DNA of 64,000 bases. Source: Rhodococcus sp. HNM0569. GTDB taxonomy: Bacteria; Actinomycetota; Actinomycetes; Mycobacteriales; Mycobacteriaceae. The notes under the pieces are model-generated. The model made no database searches. It saw only the letters and a list, made by a program, of their open reading frames with translations, and was not told the origin of the DNA. The stretch spans positions 1 through 64,000 of the forward strand of contig NZ_JAASAE010000011.1 in NCBI RefSeq assembly GCF_012726205.1. Direction: 5' to 3'. Of this stretch, positions 1 through 8,507 are shown one piece after another; the stretch's first letter is position 1, and each line of letters begins with the position of its first letter. Both the position numbers and the translations under genes were made by a program.

Positions 1-40
1 CATCTACGTAGACACCCGTGTCTCACATCTACGTAGACAG
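1..40. repeat. Two direct copies of a 14-nt sequence with a palindromic core
   Basis: CATCTACGTAGACA occurs at 1-14 and again at 27-40, 26 bp start to start. Each copy contains the perfect palindrome TCTACGTAGA. Spacing of about two and a half helical turns and internal dyads suggest operator sites for a dimeric regulator of a gene to the left of the window. The SDR gene at 87-830 ends here and reads toward this region, so it is not the target. Function is inferred. Confidence 0.5.
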
Positions 41-43
41 CAC

Positions 44-71
44 AGAGTCTCTGGACTCGCAAAGTGCTCAC
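44..71 (-). repeat. Dispersed intergenic repeat, copy 1
   Basis: Read on the minus strand this begins GTGAGCACTT and continues TGCGAGTCCAGAGACTC. The same sequence, differing at two bases, forms one arm and the loop of the hairpin at 44733-44776, and its first part recurs at 51673. It lies just downstream of the SDR stop codon. Confidence 0.55.
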
Positions 72-86
72 GGGGTGGGTGGGGGG

Positions 87-830
87 TCAGCTGCGGTGGA
101 AGCGGCTTCCCGACGCCTGATCGCGCGGCTTGAGCACGATCTGGTCGAGGTTGACGTGCGACGGGCGTGACGCGACGAAGCCGACGACGTCCGCGACGTC
201 CTGCGCCACGAGCGGTGTGATGCCCTCGTAGACCTTCGCGGCCCGTGCCTCGTCGCCGTCGAAACGCACGAGCGAGAACTCCGTCTCGACTGCGCCGGGC
301 GCGATCTCGGTGAGCCGCACCGGCTGACCGAGCAGTTCGCCGCGCAGCGTGCGGTGCAGCACGGCCTCCGCGTGCTTCGCGGACGTGTAGCCGGACCCGT
401 TGTCGTAGTGCTCGAATGCCGCTATCGACGTGATCGTGACGATCAGCCCGTCGCCCGACGCGACGAGCTTGGGCAGCAGCGCCTTGGTGACACGCAATGT
501 GCCGAGCACGTTGGTCTCCCACATCCAGCGCCAGTCGTCGAAGTCGGCGTCTGCGACGGGCGCGAGACCCTTTGCGCCGCCCGCGTTGTTGACGAGTACG
601 TCGACGCGCGGCAGGACCGCGGTGAATGCCGCGACCGAGTCGTCGTCGGTGACGTCGAGGGCGAGCGCGGTGCCACCGATCTCGCCGGCGAGCGTCTCGA
701 GCCGATCGAGGCGCCGCGCACCGACGACGACGTGGAAGCCCTGCGAGGCGAGGGTGCGGGCGGTGGCTTCACCGATGCCCGAGCTGGCACCGGTGACGAC
801 GGCGACGGGGGTGTCCGGAGAAATCGTCAT
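87..830 (-). CDS. SDR family NAD(P)-dependent oxidoreductase
   Basis: A 247-aa classical short-chain dehydrogenase/reductase, a cytosolic Rossmann-fold enzyme oxidising or reducing an alcohol or ketone. Visible motifs are the cofactor-binding TGASSGIG at residues 13-20, NNAG at 81-84, and catalytic Ser135, Tyr148 and Lys152 in YTSAK. Length is normal for the family. The ATG at 830 was chosen because the Rossmann fold begins within ten residues of it; the upstream in-frame extension runs into the preceding gene. It lies 41 bp after the dioxygenase gene on the same strand, so the two may be co-transcribed. By position it corresponds to M. tuberculosis Rv0484c. Substrate unknown. Confidence 0.9.
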   Translation of the reverse strand: MTISPDTPVAVVTGASSGIGEATARTLASQGFHVVVGARRLDRLETLAGEIGGTALALDVTDDDSVAAFTAVLPRVDVLVNNAGGAKGLAPVADADFDDWRWMWETNVLGTLRVTKALLPKLVASGDGLIVTITSIAAFEHYDNGSGYTSAKHAEAVLHRTLRGELLGQPVRLTEIAPGAVETEFSLVRFDGDEARAAKVYEGITPLVAQDVADVVGFVASRPSHVNLDQIVLKPRDQASGSRFHRS

Positions 831-871
831 CAGCAGATCGTAATGCGGTGGCGGATCGTCGTGCGGAAGAG

Positions 872-1846
872 TCACTCGCCTCCCGCGGCGCGCAGCACCG
901 GTTCGTCGAGCACCGAGTATTCGGTGGCGTCGCCCGCCACGACCCGGCTGCGGTTGCCGTGCACGTCCACCGGGACGTCGCCCGCGAGGGTGATGCGGTG
1001 CAGACGCCGGTACCGGTCGTCGTAGTCGGCGATCGCGTAGTGCTGAGTCGCGCGGTTGTCCCAGATCGCGACGTCGCCGGGGGCCCAGTTCCATCGCGTG
1101 GTGTACTCGAGCGAAATCGCGTGGTCCTGAAGCACCTTGAAGATCGCGTGGGACTGTTCGCTGCTGAGTCCGACGAGCCGCTTGACGAAGTGCCCGAGCA
1201 GGAGAGTGCGTTCACCGGTTTCCGGATGCACCCGCACCACGGGATGTTCGGTCTCGAAGTACGACGACTCGAACTCGGCGCGGTAGTCGGCGGTCGAGGA
1301 CTTGACCTCCCGCAGCCGCTCGACGCTCGTGGCCGCGTAGTCGTACACATTGGTGTGGACGGCCCACAGGTCGTCGGCGAGGGCCTTGAGCGGCGCGGGC
1401 AGCGATGCATACGCGGCCACGCCGGAGGCCCAGGTCGTGGTTCCGCCGTACTCCGGCAGGTCGACGGCCCGCAGGATGGACGCCTTCGGGATGCGGTCGA
1501 CGAAGGTGACGTCGGTGTGCCAGCTGTTGGCCTTGCCGTATTCGGAGTCGATCGGCAGCACCCGGTCGCCGTAGGACTTCACGGTCGGGTGCGGGGTCGT
1601 CGGCGAGCCGAGGAGCTCGGCGAAGGCGTACTGCTCGTCGTCGGTGAGATGGTGCTGGCCGCGGAAGAAGATCACCTTGTGGTCGAGCAGGGCGTCGGCG
1701 ATCGTGCGCACGGTGCGGGCGTCGAGATCGCCGCCGAGCCGAACGCCGTCGATGCGGGCACCGATGTGCGCACCGAGCTTGACGACGGCGGGCGCGGCGG
1801 GTTCGACGGTGACAGTGGAGTCGACGGCGTGTGCAGGAGCGGACAT
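872..1846 (-). CDS. TauD/TfdA family Fe(II)/2-oxoglutarate dioxygenase
   Basis: A 324-aa non-haem iron dioxygenase of the taurine dioxygenase/alkylsulfatase family; such enzymes use 2-oxoglutarate and O2 to hydroxylate sulfonates, sulfate esters or similar substrates, often releasing sulfite or sulfate. The iron-binding triad is visible as HTD (His110, Asp112) and a distal His near 269, with the 2-oxoglutarate-binding Arg near 284. Start ATG 1846 has GGAAAGG about 8 nt upstream. It is divergent from the Cys-rich leader and ROK regulator, which suits a sulphur-starvation role, but the substrate cannot be read from sequence. The gene interrupts the SDR-ROK neighbour pair known in M. tuberculosis and so looks like a lineage-specific insertion. 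Confidence 0.88.
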   Translation of the reverse strand: MSAPAHAVDSTVTVEPAAPAVVKLGAHIGARIDGVRLGGDLDARTVRTIADALLDHKVIFFRGQHHLTDDEQYAFAELLGSPTTPHPTVKSYGDRVLPIDSEYGKANSWHTDVTFVDRIPKASILRAVDLPEYGGTTTWASGVAAYASLPAPLKALADDLWAVHTNVYDYAATSVERLREVKSSTADYRAEFESSYFETEHPVVRVHPETGERTLLLGHFVKRLVGLSSEQSHAIFKVLQDHAISLEYTTRWNWAPGDVAIWDNRATQHYAIADYDDRYRRLHRITLAGDVPVDVHGNRSRVVAGDATEYSVLDEPVLRAAGGE

Positions 1847-2026
1847 GTCGATGCCTTTCCGGAAGGGGGAGATGCCGCAGGAGCGGAGACGCATTCGACC
1901 GAACCACCGCGGCCGGTGCGCAGGAAGGGTTTGCCTCGCGCCGATTCGAACGTGCCGCTCACCGGCCCGGCGGGGCATTCCCGGTGTGACGTGGGCCGTC
2001 GGGATGGCACCGCGGGATTTTGCTGC

Positions 2027-2084
2027 TATCTTCGTAGCCATGTCCTCGCGCCGGCCTTCCGAACTGCGCGTCACGTATGTGACG
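2027..2084 (+). promoter_or_regulatory. Putative leaderless promoter and dyad upstream of the ROK gene
   Basis: The 403-bp gap between the dioxygenase start (1846) and the ROK start (2250) holds a -10-like TATCTT at 2027-2032 exactly 7 nt before ATG 2040, as expected for a leaderless transcript. A perfect dyad, CGTCAC (2069-2074), GTAT, GTGACG (2079-2084), lies just inside that transcript and could be an operator, for example for the ROK protein itself. Inferred from sequence only. Confidence 0.4.
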
Positions 2085-2153
2085 TCCGCGCTCGGTTCAC
2101 GGCTGCCCCTTGCGCGCGAACTCTGTTGTCCCTGTCGCGGCTCTCACTTCTGA
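2040..2153 (+). CDS. Putative Cys-rich leader peptide upstream of the ROK regulator
   Basis: A 37-aa ORF ending in [13 protein letters not shown], with three cysteines in a CCPC cluster seven codons from the stop, placed 96 nt before the ROK start. Actinobacterial sulphur-assimilation genes are often preceded by short Cys-containing leader peptides thought to sense cysteinyl-tRNA supply; this ORF has that architecture but not the usual DLCR motif. ATG 2040 sits 7 nt after a -10-like TATCTT, so it may be read from a leaderless mRNA; an in-frame GTG at 2079 is an alternative start. No homology could be tested. It could be a chance ORF, but position and composition favour a regulatory leader. 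Confidence 0.42.
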   Translation: MSSRRPSELRVTYVTSALGSRLPLARELCCPCRGSHF

Positions 2154-2249
2154 CAGCTGCCGGTCACCATCGTCGTTCTCCGGGTTCTGCGCTGCGGAAC
2201 CGGCATGGACGTGGTCACCGGTGCCCCGCCTCGACTGCTAAGGACACCC

Positions 2250-3557
2250 ATGTCTGTCCCCACCCTGCCTGCTCCGGTCCGTACCGCCCCGGCCGCGCGC
2301 CGTGCTGCGGGAGCATCCCCCCGGCTGCGTGCCGCCCGGCCGCGTGCCGTCGTGGTGCCGCCGTCGCTCGAGATCGGCGAGAGTCCTGCCGCCGCGGTCT
2401 TCCGTGCGGTGCGTACGCGCGGCCCGCTCACGCGTGACGTCGTCGCGAAGGCCACCGGGCTGAGCATTGCGACGGTCAACCGCCAGGTCTCCGCGCTGCT
2501 CGACGTCGGTGTGCTGCGTGAACGCGGCGATCTCACCCCGTCGGGTGCTGTCGGCCGCCCGCGCGTGCCGTTCGACGTCGATCACGAGCGGTTCGCCACC
2601 GTCGGTATCCACGTCGGTGCGGTGGTGACGAGCATCATCGCGAGCGATCTGCGGGGGCGCGTGCTGGGCGCCGTCGAGATTCCCACTCCGCGTACGCATT
2701 CCGACGAGGCGCTCACCTCCGTCGCGCGGAGCGCGCGTGCTTTCGCCGGACGCTGGCATCGACGTACCCCACTCTGGGCGGGCGTCGCGATCGGCGGCCG
2801 CGTCGACGCCGCGACGGGCGTCGTCGATCACCCCCGGCTCGGCTGGACCGGAGCGCAGGTCGGGCAGATCATCGGCGCCGGTCTGGGTCTTCCGGTCTCG
2901 GTCGCCGCGCACGTCGAGGCCATGGCCGCATCGGAACTGCTGCTGGCGCATCACGACTCGGAGGAATCCGAGGTGGCCGAGCCGGTTGCGGGCGAAACCG
3001 GGATGTACTTCTACGCACGCGAGATGGCGGGTATCGCGATCACCATCGACGGCCGCGTGCACACGCCGTCGACCGGACCAGGGTCGATCGCGCACTTCCC
3101 GACCGGCTCGTCGGCGCAGTGCTCGTGCGGCGCCGTCGGCTGCCTCGAAGCCACCGTGAGCGATCGCGCGATCATCGACGCCGCCGTGGCGAAGGGTATC
3201 GTGCCGCAAGATGGTCGGCCCACCGTCGCTGCCGTCGTGAAGGCGGCCCTCGACGGGTCCGAGGACGCGCACGAGCTGCTCGTCGAGCGTGCCCGGGTGC
3301 TCGGCCGCACCGTCGCGACGCTGCGCGACCTGTTCAACCCCGACCGAGTCATCCTCGGCGGCCAGGCGTTCACCGAGTACGAACGCGGGCTGCCGCACGT
3401 GGCGTCGGCGTTCGCTCAGGCCTCGCGGCTCGGCCGCAAGGACGTGCGCGTCACCGGGTTCGGCAATCGCGTTCAGGAGTACGCGTCCACCGTCGTGTCG
3501 CTGAGCACGCTGTTCGCCGATCCCGTCGGCGCGATCCGCCGCACCACGGCGGCGTAG
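2250..3557 (+). CDS. ROK family transcriptional regulator
   Basis: A 435-aa NagC/XylR-type repressor or ROK-fold protein. A winged helix-turn-helix lies around residues 45-90 (…RDVVAKATGLSIATVNRQVSA), followed by the ROK ATPase-like fold and the zinc motif CSCGAVGC near residues 290-298. ROK regulators normally respond to sugars or sugar phosphates. ATG 2250 has AAGGA 7 nt upstream and is preferred over ATG 2205. It corresponds by position to Rv0485, which precedes mshA in M. tuberculosis. Divergence from the TauD gene and the upstream Cys-rich ORF raise a link to sulphur or mycothiol supply, but this is inference. Confidence 0.88.
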   Translation: MSVPTLPAPVRTAPAARRAAGASPRLRAARPRAVVVPPSLEIGESPAAAVFRAVRTRGPLTRDVVAKATGLSIATVNRQVSALLDVGVLRERGDLTPSGAVGRPRVPFDVDHERFATVGIHVGAVVTSIIASDLRGRVLGAVEIPTPRTHSDEALTSVARSARAFAGRWHRRTPLWAGVAIGGRVDAATGVVDHPRLGWTGAQVGQIIGAGLGLPVSVAAHVEAMAASELLLAHHDSEESEVAEPVAGETGMYFYAREMAGIAITIDGRVHTPSTGPGSIAHFPTGSSAQCSCGAVGCLEATVSDRAIIDAAVAKGIVPQDGRPTVAAVVKAALDGSEDAHELLVERARVLGRTVATLRDLFNPDRVILGGQAFTEYERGLPHVASAFAQASRLGRKDVRVTGFGNRVQEYASTVVSLSTLFADPVGAIRRTTAA

Positions 3558-3564
3558 ACGGTCG

Positions 3565-4359
3565 CTACAGGGGCAGCATCGTCTCGCGTTGCCCCGGCGG
3601 TGTGCCACGGCGGCGGAACCATTCGGTGCCGAAGGCGGCCACGAGCATGTCGTCGGGCAACTCGAGGAACGGACCGAAGTCGCCGATCTGCGACGCGTGC
3701 ATGCGCATCGCGGCACGTTTCGCGGCGATGACCGAGGACACGTCGATCGCCGTGGTGATGTCGGCGTCCGGGAGGCCGAAGGTGTCCAGATCGGGCATGC
3801 GGCCGGCCTCGGCGGCCGCGCCGTCTGCCCCCGCGCGCTCGGACATCGCGCTCATCATGGTGCGCACGTGGTCGCGGTTGGTGGTCGCCTCGTAGACGTG
3901 CTCGACGCCCGCGAGATCGGCTGCGTGCACTCCCACCCGGTGCACCTGCACGTGGTCGGGGTGCCCGTAGCCGCCGTGCGGGTCGTACACGGTCACGACG
4001 TCGGCGCGTTCGTCGCGCAGCACCTCGGCGAGCCGTGCCGCGGCCGACGCGACATCGGCGCCGGCGAATGCGCGTGGTGCCGAGTTCGTCGGCGCCCCGG
4101 CCATTCCCGAATCGGCGTACGGCAGCATCACGACGCGATGTGCGCCGAGCACGTCGGCCGACGCCTCGAGTTCACGGCGCCGCCGGTCGGCGAGCGCCTC
4201 GCCGTCGGCGAGCAGTCCGTCGGGTACCTCGCCCAGTGCGCCGTCGGTCGCCGTCACGAGCACGACGCGATGGCCCGCGTCGGCGGCGAGGCGCATCACC
4301 CCACCGGTGGTGAACACCTCGTCGTCGGGGTGGGCGTGGAAACATACGAGCACGCTCAT
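3565..4359 (-). CDS. PIG-L family deacetylase
   Basis: A 264-aa zinc-dependent N-acetylglucosamine-type deacetylase. The first zinc-binding motif AHPDDE is at residues 9-14 and the second, HPDH, at 133-136. The family includes the mycothiol enzymes MshB and Mca, and the gene is 2 kb from mshA, so a mycothiol-related reaction is attractive. However, the sequence around the motifs (FTTGG, then YDPHGGYGHPDH) does not let me assign it to MshB or Mca; other PIG-L members act on antibiotics, lipids or bacillithiol. ATG 4359 starts directly at the first beta strand; the longer upstream ORF is not family-like. Convergent with the ROK gene, 7 bp away. Confidence 0.85.
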   Translation of the reverse strand: MSVLVCFHAHPDDEVFTTGGVMRLAADAGHRVVLVTATDGALGEVPDGLLADGEALADRRRRELEASADVLGAHRVVMLPYADSGMAGAPTNSAPRAFAGADVASAAARLAEVLRDERADVVTVYDPHGGYGHPDHVQVHRVGVHAADLAGVEHVYEATTNRDHVRTMMSAMSERAGADGAAAEAGRMPDLDTFGLPDADITTAIDVSSVIAAKRAAMRMHASQIGDFGPFLELPDDMLVAAFGTEWFRRRGTPPGQRETMLPL

Positions 4360-4457
4360 GCCGCATATGCTGCCACCACCGTGGGCGTACGAGTAGGCGC
4401 CGTGGGACGTGCGAGGAGCATCATGCTGGAAGGCGGCCGTCGGCCGAGGAGTCACCG

Positions 4458-5660
4458 GTGATCGGTGCGTACCGGGAGATATTCTCGGCCAAGGGAAGTG
4501 CCGCCTTCTCGGCGGCGGGGTTCGTGGCGCGGCTGCCCATCGCGATGGTCGGCATCGGCACCGTCACGATGATCTCGCAGTTGCGGGGCAGCTACGGTCT
4601 CGCGGGTGCGCTGGCCGCGACGCTCGCGCTGTCGAACGCACTGCTCACGCCGGTCGTGTCACGCGCGGTCGATCGCTACGGGCAGTTCCGGGTGCTGCCG
4701 GTCGCGTCCGGGATCGCGGCCGCCGCGATCGCCGCGATGCTCGTCGCGGTACGCCTCGATGCCCCCGCATGGGTGCTGTTCGTGTGCGCGGTGCCGTCGG
4801 GCTTCATGCCGACGATCGGCGCGATGGTGCGGGCGCGGTGGACCGAGCTCTACCGGGGTGATCGGCGGCTGCACACCGCCTTCGCATTCGAGTCGGTCGT
4901 CGACGAACTGTGCTTCGTGCTGGGCCCGGTGCTCGCGGTCGGCCTGTCGGTGGGTGTCGTGCCGGAGGCCGGGCCGCTCGCGGGCCTCGTGTTCCTCGTC
5001 GCCGGGACCGCCGCACTCGTCGTGCAGCGCGGCACCGAACCGCCGCTGCACCTGCGCGAGAACGAGCGCGCGGGCACCGTGATGCGGATGCCCGCGATGT
5101 GGGGCCCGGTGTTCGTGATGGTCGCGCTCGGCACCGTGTTCGGAACGATCGACGTCACGGCGATCGCGTTCACGTCCGAGCGCGACTCCGCGGGTTCGGC
5201 GACGATCGTGCTCGCGCTGTTCGCGGCGGCGTCGGGCGCGTCGGGCCTCGTCTTCGGGGCGACGCGGCTGGTCACGCCGCTACGGACGCAGTTGTTCGTG
5301 AGCGTCGCGGCGGGCACGGTGCTGCTCGTGCCCTTGCTGCTGGTCGATTCCGTGCCGCTGCTCGCGGTCGCGTACATGCTCGCGGGCGCCACGATCTCGC
5401 CCACGATCATCGTCACGACCGCCCTCGTCGAGCGCACCGTGCCCGTCGTATCGCTCACCGAAGGCATCACGTGGACGGTCGCGGGCGTCGGGGTCGGCGT
5501 GTCCGCGGGCTCGGCTCTGGCGGGCCAGATGATCGACCGGTCCGGCACGACCGCCGCCTATGCGGTCGCCCTGGTGTTCGTCGCGGCCGCCGCTATCGTG
5601 ACCGCATGGCTCTTCGTGAAACCACCGCGAGCGACGGCACCGGGCTCGCCTACACCGTGA
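4458..5660 (+). CDS. MFS transporter
   Basis: A 400-aa integral membrane protein of the major facilitator superfamily with about 12 hydrophobic segments. It starts at GTG 4458 (MIGAYREIFSAKGSAAF) with GAGGAG upstream. The N-terminal half carries a weak version of the loop 2-3 MFS signature (SRAVDRYGQFRVLPV). Substrate is unknown; size and sparse charged residues suggest a small-molecule exporter. It overlaps the next gene by 55 nt, so the two are surely one transcription unit. Not part of the M. tuberculosis order, hence a lineage-specific gene. Confidence 0.85.
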   Translation: MIGAYREIFSAKGSAAFSAAGFVARLPIAMVGIGTVTMISQLRGSYGLAGALAATLALSNALLTPVVSRAVDRYGQFRVLPVASGIAAAAIAAMLVAVRLDAPAWVLFVCAVPSGFMPTIGAMVRARWTELYRGDRRLHTAFAFESVVDELCFVLGPVLAVGLSVGVVPEAGPLAGLVFLVAGTAALVVQRGTEPPLHLRENERAGTVMRMPAMWGPVFVMVALGTVFGTIDVTAIAFTSERDSAGSATIVLALFAAASGASGLVFGATRLVTPLRTQLFVSVAAGTVLLVPLLLVDSVPLLAVAYMLAGATISPTIIVTTALVERTVPVVSLTEGITWTVAGVGVGVSAGSALAGQMIDRSGTTAAYAVALVFVAAAAIVTAWLFVKPPRATAPGSPTP

Positions 5661-6463
5661 CCGGCGCGGCCGCCGCCCGGCCACTCGTCCTGCTGCACGG
5701 CTGGGCACAGTCGCTGCGTTGCTGGGACGGTGTCGTCGCGCAGCTCGCCTCCCGCTACCGCGTGATCGCGGTCGACCTGCGCGGCCACGGCTACTCGGGC
5801 GCACCGGACACCGGCTACGACGACCCCGAGGTATGGGCCGGCGACCTGAACGCGGTGCTCGACGCCGAGTCGGTCACGTCGGACGCGGTGCTCGTCGGGT
5901 GGTCCTACGGCGGTCTCGTCGTCGCCGACTATCTGTCGGTGTACGGCACCGAGCGGATCGGCGGCATCGGCCTCGTCGGGGCCATCACGAGCATCGGCCG
6001 CGGTCAGGAGGGCGGCCGGGTCGGTTCGGCGATGCGCGCCGCGATTCCCGGAGCGATGTCCGAGAAGCCGGGCGAGGCGATCACGGCGCTGTCGGCGTTC
6101 GGCACGGCCCTCACCGGTCCGCCCGCGGGCAAGGGCGCGCAGTCGCAGGCGCTGTTCGGGGCGAGCCTGTCGACGCCGCCACGCGTGCGGGCCGCACTGT
6201 TCGCGCGCGAGGCGGGTCACGACGACGTCCTGCGCGCGCTCGACGTGCCGGTGCTCGTCGTGCACGGCACCGCGGACACGGTGGTCGACGTGCGCGCGGG
6301 CGAGCACGTGGGCGCACTCGCACCCCGCTCGACCGTGTCGTTGTGGGAGGGCGCAGAGCACGCGCCCTTCGTCGAGGACCCCGAACGGTTCGTGCGTGAG
6401 CTGAACGAGTGGGCCGACACGCTGCCCACAGCCGAGCGGGCGGTCGCGTCCTCGCACGAGTGA
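5606..6463 (+). CDS. Alpha/beta hydrolase
   Basis: A 285-aa alpha/beta-hydrolase-fold enzyme. Visible are the oxyanion HGW at residues 31-33, the nucleophile elbow GWSYGG with Ser100, a late Asp in HGTADTVVD, and the catalytic His in EGAEHAPFVEDPE. Starting at ATG 5606 gives the usual family N-terminus (…ASDGTGLAYTVTG), which means a 55-nt out-of-frame overlap with the MFS gene. No good ribosome-binding site precedes it, so translation probably depends on the upstream gene. Possible activities include esterase, epoxide hydrolase or haloperoxidase-like; none can be chosen from sequence. Confidence 0.85.
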   Translation: MALRETTASDGTGLAYTVTGAAAARPLVLLHGWAQSLRCWDGVVAQLASRYRVIAVDLRGHGYSGAPDTGYDDPEVWAGDLNAVLDAESVTSDAVLVGWSYGGLVVADYLSVYGTERIGGIGLVGAITSIGRGQEGGRVGSAMRAAIPGAMSEKPGEAITALSAFGTALTGPPAGKGAQSQALFGASLSTPPRVRAALFAREAGHDDVLRALDVPVLVVHGTADTVVDVRAGEHVGALAPRSTVSLWEGAEHAPFVEDPERFVRELNEWADTLPTAERAVASSHE

Positions 6464-6558
6464 CCTGCGCGGACGCCGCCGGTGCGCGGTAGCCGAGGCC
6501 GCACGCGCCCGCGAACGGCGCGGCGGCCGACGTGAGGCAGTATGGAAGGGTGACGCCG

Positions 6559-7908
6559 ATGCACAACCCGGACCCGGAGAACGCCGCGATCCCACGGCGG
6601 GTCGCGCTCGTGTCGGTGCACACGTCGCCGCTCGCGCAGCCGGGCACCGGCGACGCAGGCGGCATGAACGTCTACGTGCTGCAGACCGCGAAGGAACTCG
6701 CGCTCCGCGGTGTCGAGGTCGAGATCTTCACCCGCGCCACCGCGTCGTCCGACGAACCGGTCGTCGAGGCCGCGCCGGGCGTGCTGGTACGCAATGTCGT
6801 CGCGGGTCCATTCGAGGGCCTCGACAAGCGCGACCTGCCGACGCAGTTGTGCGCGTTCGTCGCGGGCGTGCTGCGCGAGGAAGCCCGGCACGCCCCCGGC
6901 TACTACGACCTCGTGCACTCGCACTACTGGCTGTCCGGACAGGTGGGCTGGCTCGCGCGGGACCGGTGGAATGTGCCGCTCGTGCACACCGCGCACACCC
7001 TCGCCGCGGTCAAGAACGCCTCCCTCGCCGAGGGTGACACCCCCGAACCCGCTGCCCGCGTGATCGGCGAACAGCAGGTGGTCGCCGAGGCCGACCGCCT
7101 CGTCGCCAACACCGACGAGGAATCACGCCAGCTCGTCGGGCTGTACGGCGCCGACCCGTCGCGCGTCGACGTCGTCGCACCGGGCGCCGACCTGCACCGG
7201 TACGCGCCGGGCGATCGCGACGCCTCCCGGCGCGCGATCGGGGTCGCACCGGACGAGTTCGTGGTCACCTTCGTCGGCCGCATCCAGCCGCTCAAGGCCC
7301 CGGACGTGTTGCTTCGGGCGGCCGCGGCGCTCGTCGCGAACGACCCGTCGTCGCGTCTGCGGGTGCTCGTGGTCGGCGGACCGTCGGGCTCGGGTCTCGC
7401 GCGTCCCGATTCGCTGATCGACCTCGCGCGGTCGCTCGGGATCTCGGGCCGCGTCACCTTCCTGCCACCGCAGACCCCCGACCGGCTCGCCGACGTCTAC
7501 CGCGCGTCGGACGTCGTCGCGGTACCGAGCTACTCGGAATCCTTCGGCCTCGTCGCGATCGAGGCGCAGGCCTGCGGCACCCCCGTGGTCGCCGCCGACG
7601 TGGGCGGCCTCGGGGTCGCCGTGCGCGACGGCGAGACGGGCCTGCTCGTCGACAGTCACCGCATCGACGACTGGGCGCGTGCGCTCGGTTCGCTCGTCGA
7701 CGATCCCGCGGCGGTCGAGCGGCTCGGCGCCGCCGCAGCGCGGCACGCGGAGGGTTTCTCGTGGGCGCGGACCGCACAGGGGCTGCTCGCGAGCTATGCG
7801 AGGGCCACCACGGATCATCGTGAATTGCGCACCACCGGAGAGTCTTTCGCGCCACGGCGCCCCCGCGGACTCGGCCGGTTGCGCCGGATCGGAGGTGTTC
7901 GGGTATGA
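6559..7908 (+). CDS. mshA: D-inositol-3-phosphate glycosyltransferase MshA
   Basis: First committed enzyme of mycothiol synthesis: transfers GlcNAc from UDP-GlcNAc to 1-L-myo-inositol-1-phosphate. The 449-aa protein is a GT4-family GT-B glycosyltransferase. The N-terminal stretch [17 protein letters not shown] and the C-terminal E-X7-E motif in [13 protein letters not shown] are diagnostic. ATG 6559 was chosen because GGAAGG (6544-6549) is 9 nt upstream; GTG codons at 6532 and 6550 are alternatives. Its stop overlaps the YbjN start (ATGA). The ROK gene lies upstream as in M. tuberculosis (Rv0485-Rv0486), although three extra genes are inserted here. Confidence 0.96.
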   Translation: MHNPDPENAAIPRRVALVSVHTSPLAQPGTGDAGGMNVYVLQTAKELALRGVEVEIFTRATASSDEPVVEAAPGVLVRNVVAGPFEGLDKRDLPTQLCAFVAGVLREEARHAPGYYDLVHSHYWLSGQVGWLARDRWNVPLVHTAHTLAAVKNASLAEGDTPEPAARVIGEQQVVAEADRLVANTDEESRQLVGLYGADPSRVDVVAPGADLHRYAPGDRDASRRAIGVAPDEFVVTFVGRIQPLKAPDVLLRAAAALVANDPSSRLRVLVVGGPSGSGLARPDSLIDLARSLGISGRVTFLPPQTPDRLADVYRASDVVAVPSYSESFGLVAIEAQACGTPVVAADVGGLGVAVRDGETGLLVDSHRIDDWARALGSLVDDPAAVERLGAAAARHAEGFSWARTAQGLLASYARATTDHRELRTTGESFAPRRPRGLGRLRRIGGVRV

Positions 7909-8405
7909 CGGAACTCGGCGGCACGATCGAGGCGGCGTTGCGCGACCGGGAGGTCGCCTTCACGCGTCCGGCGCCGCACCAGTTCGTGGTCAAGCTGCCC
8001 GGCGAGCGCAAGCTCGAGACCACCACGCTGCTCACTCTCGGTCACCACGGCGTGCGCGTCGAGGCGTTCGTGTGTCGCAAGCCGGACGAGAACTTCGAAG
8101 GCGTCTACCGATACCTGCTGCGCCGCAACCGGCGGCTCTACGGCGTCGCGTACACGCTCGACAAGATCGGCGACATCTACCTGGTCGGCCGGTTCTCCGG
8201 CGACACGTTCACGGGTGACGAACTCGATCGCGTGCTCGGTCAAGTACTCGAGGCCGCGGACGGCGACTTCAACACGATCCTCGAACTCGGCTTCGCCGGA
8301 TCGATCCGTCGCGAGTGGGACTGGCGGGTGTCGCGCGGCGAATCGCTCGCGAACCTGAAGGCATTCGAGCACCTCATCGAGACCGGGGACCAACGGGGCG
8401 AGTAG
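7905..8405 (+). CDS. YbjN domain-containing protein
   Basis: A 166-aa cytosolic protein matching the actinobacterial YbjN-domain family found directly after mshA (Rv0487 in M. tuberculosis). The fold resembles type III secretion chaperones and is thought to bind protein partners; a biochemical role is not established. The start overlaps the mshA stop by 4 nt (ATGA), so expression is coupled to mycothiol synthesis. There are no membrane segments and no catalytic motif that I can see. Confidence 0.85.
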   Translation: MTELGGTIEAALRDREVAFTRPAPHQFVVKLPGERKLETTTLLTLGHHGVRVEAFVCRKPDENFEGVYRYLLRRNRRLYGVAYTLDKIGDIYLVGRFSGDTFTGDELDRVLGQVLEAADGDFNTILELGFAGSIRREWDWRVSRGESLANLKAFEHLIETGDQRGE

Positions 8406-8507
8406 TAGGGACGTCCGGGCACGTCGACGCGCTGCGGATTGATATATCTTGGCGTACGTCACACCTACCGGGCGACGTCGCCCGTATCACCGCCGAGGAG
8501 AGATCCC

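Noticed and set aside
1847-2039. A SAM-type riboswitch upstream of the TauD gene
   Set aside because: I could not fold the conserved core or find the expected invariant segments; a simple ribosome-binding site precedes the gene.
3565-4359. Naming the PIG-L deacetylase mshB or mca
   Set aside because: Proximity to mshA is suggestive, but sequence beyond the zinc motifs does not distinguish these from other PIG-L proteins.
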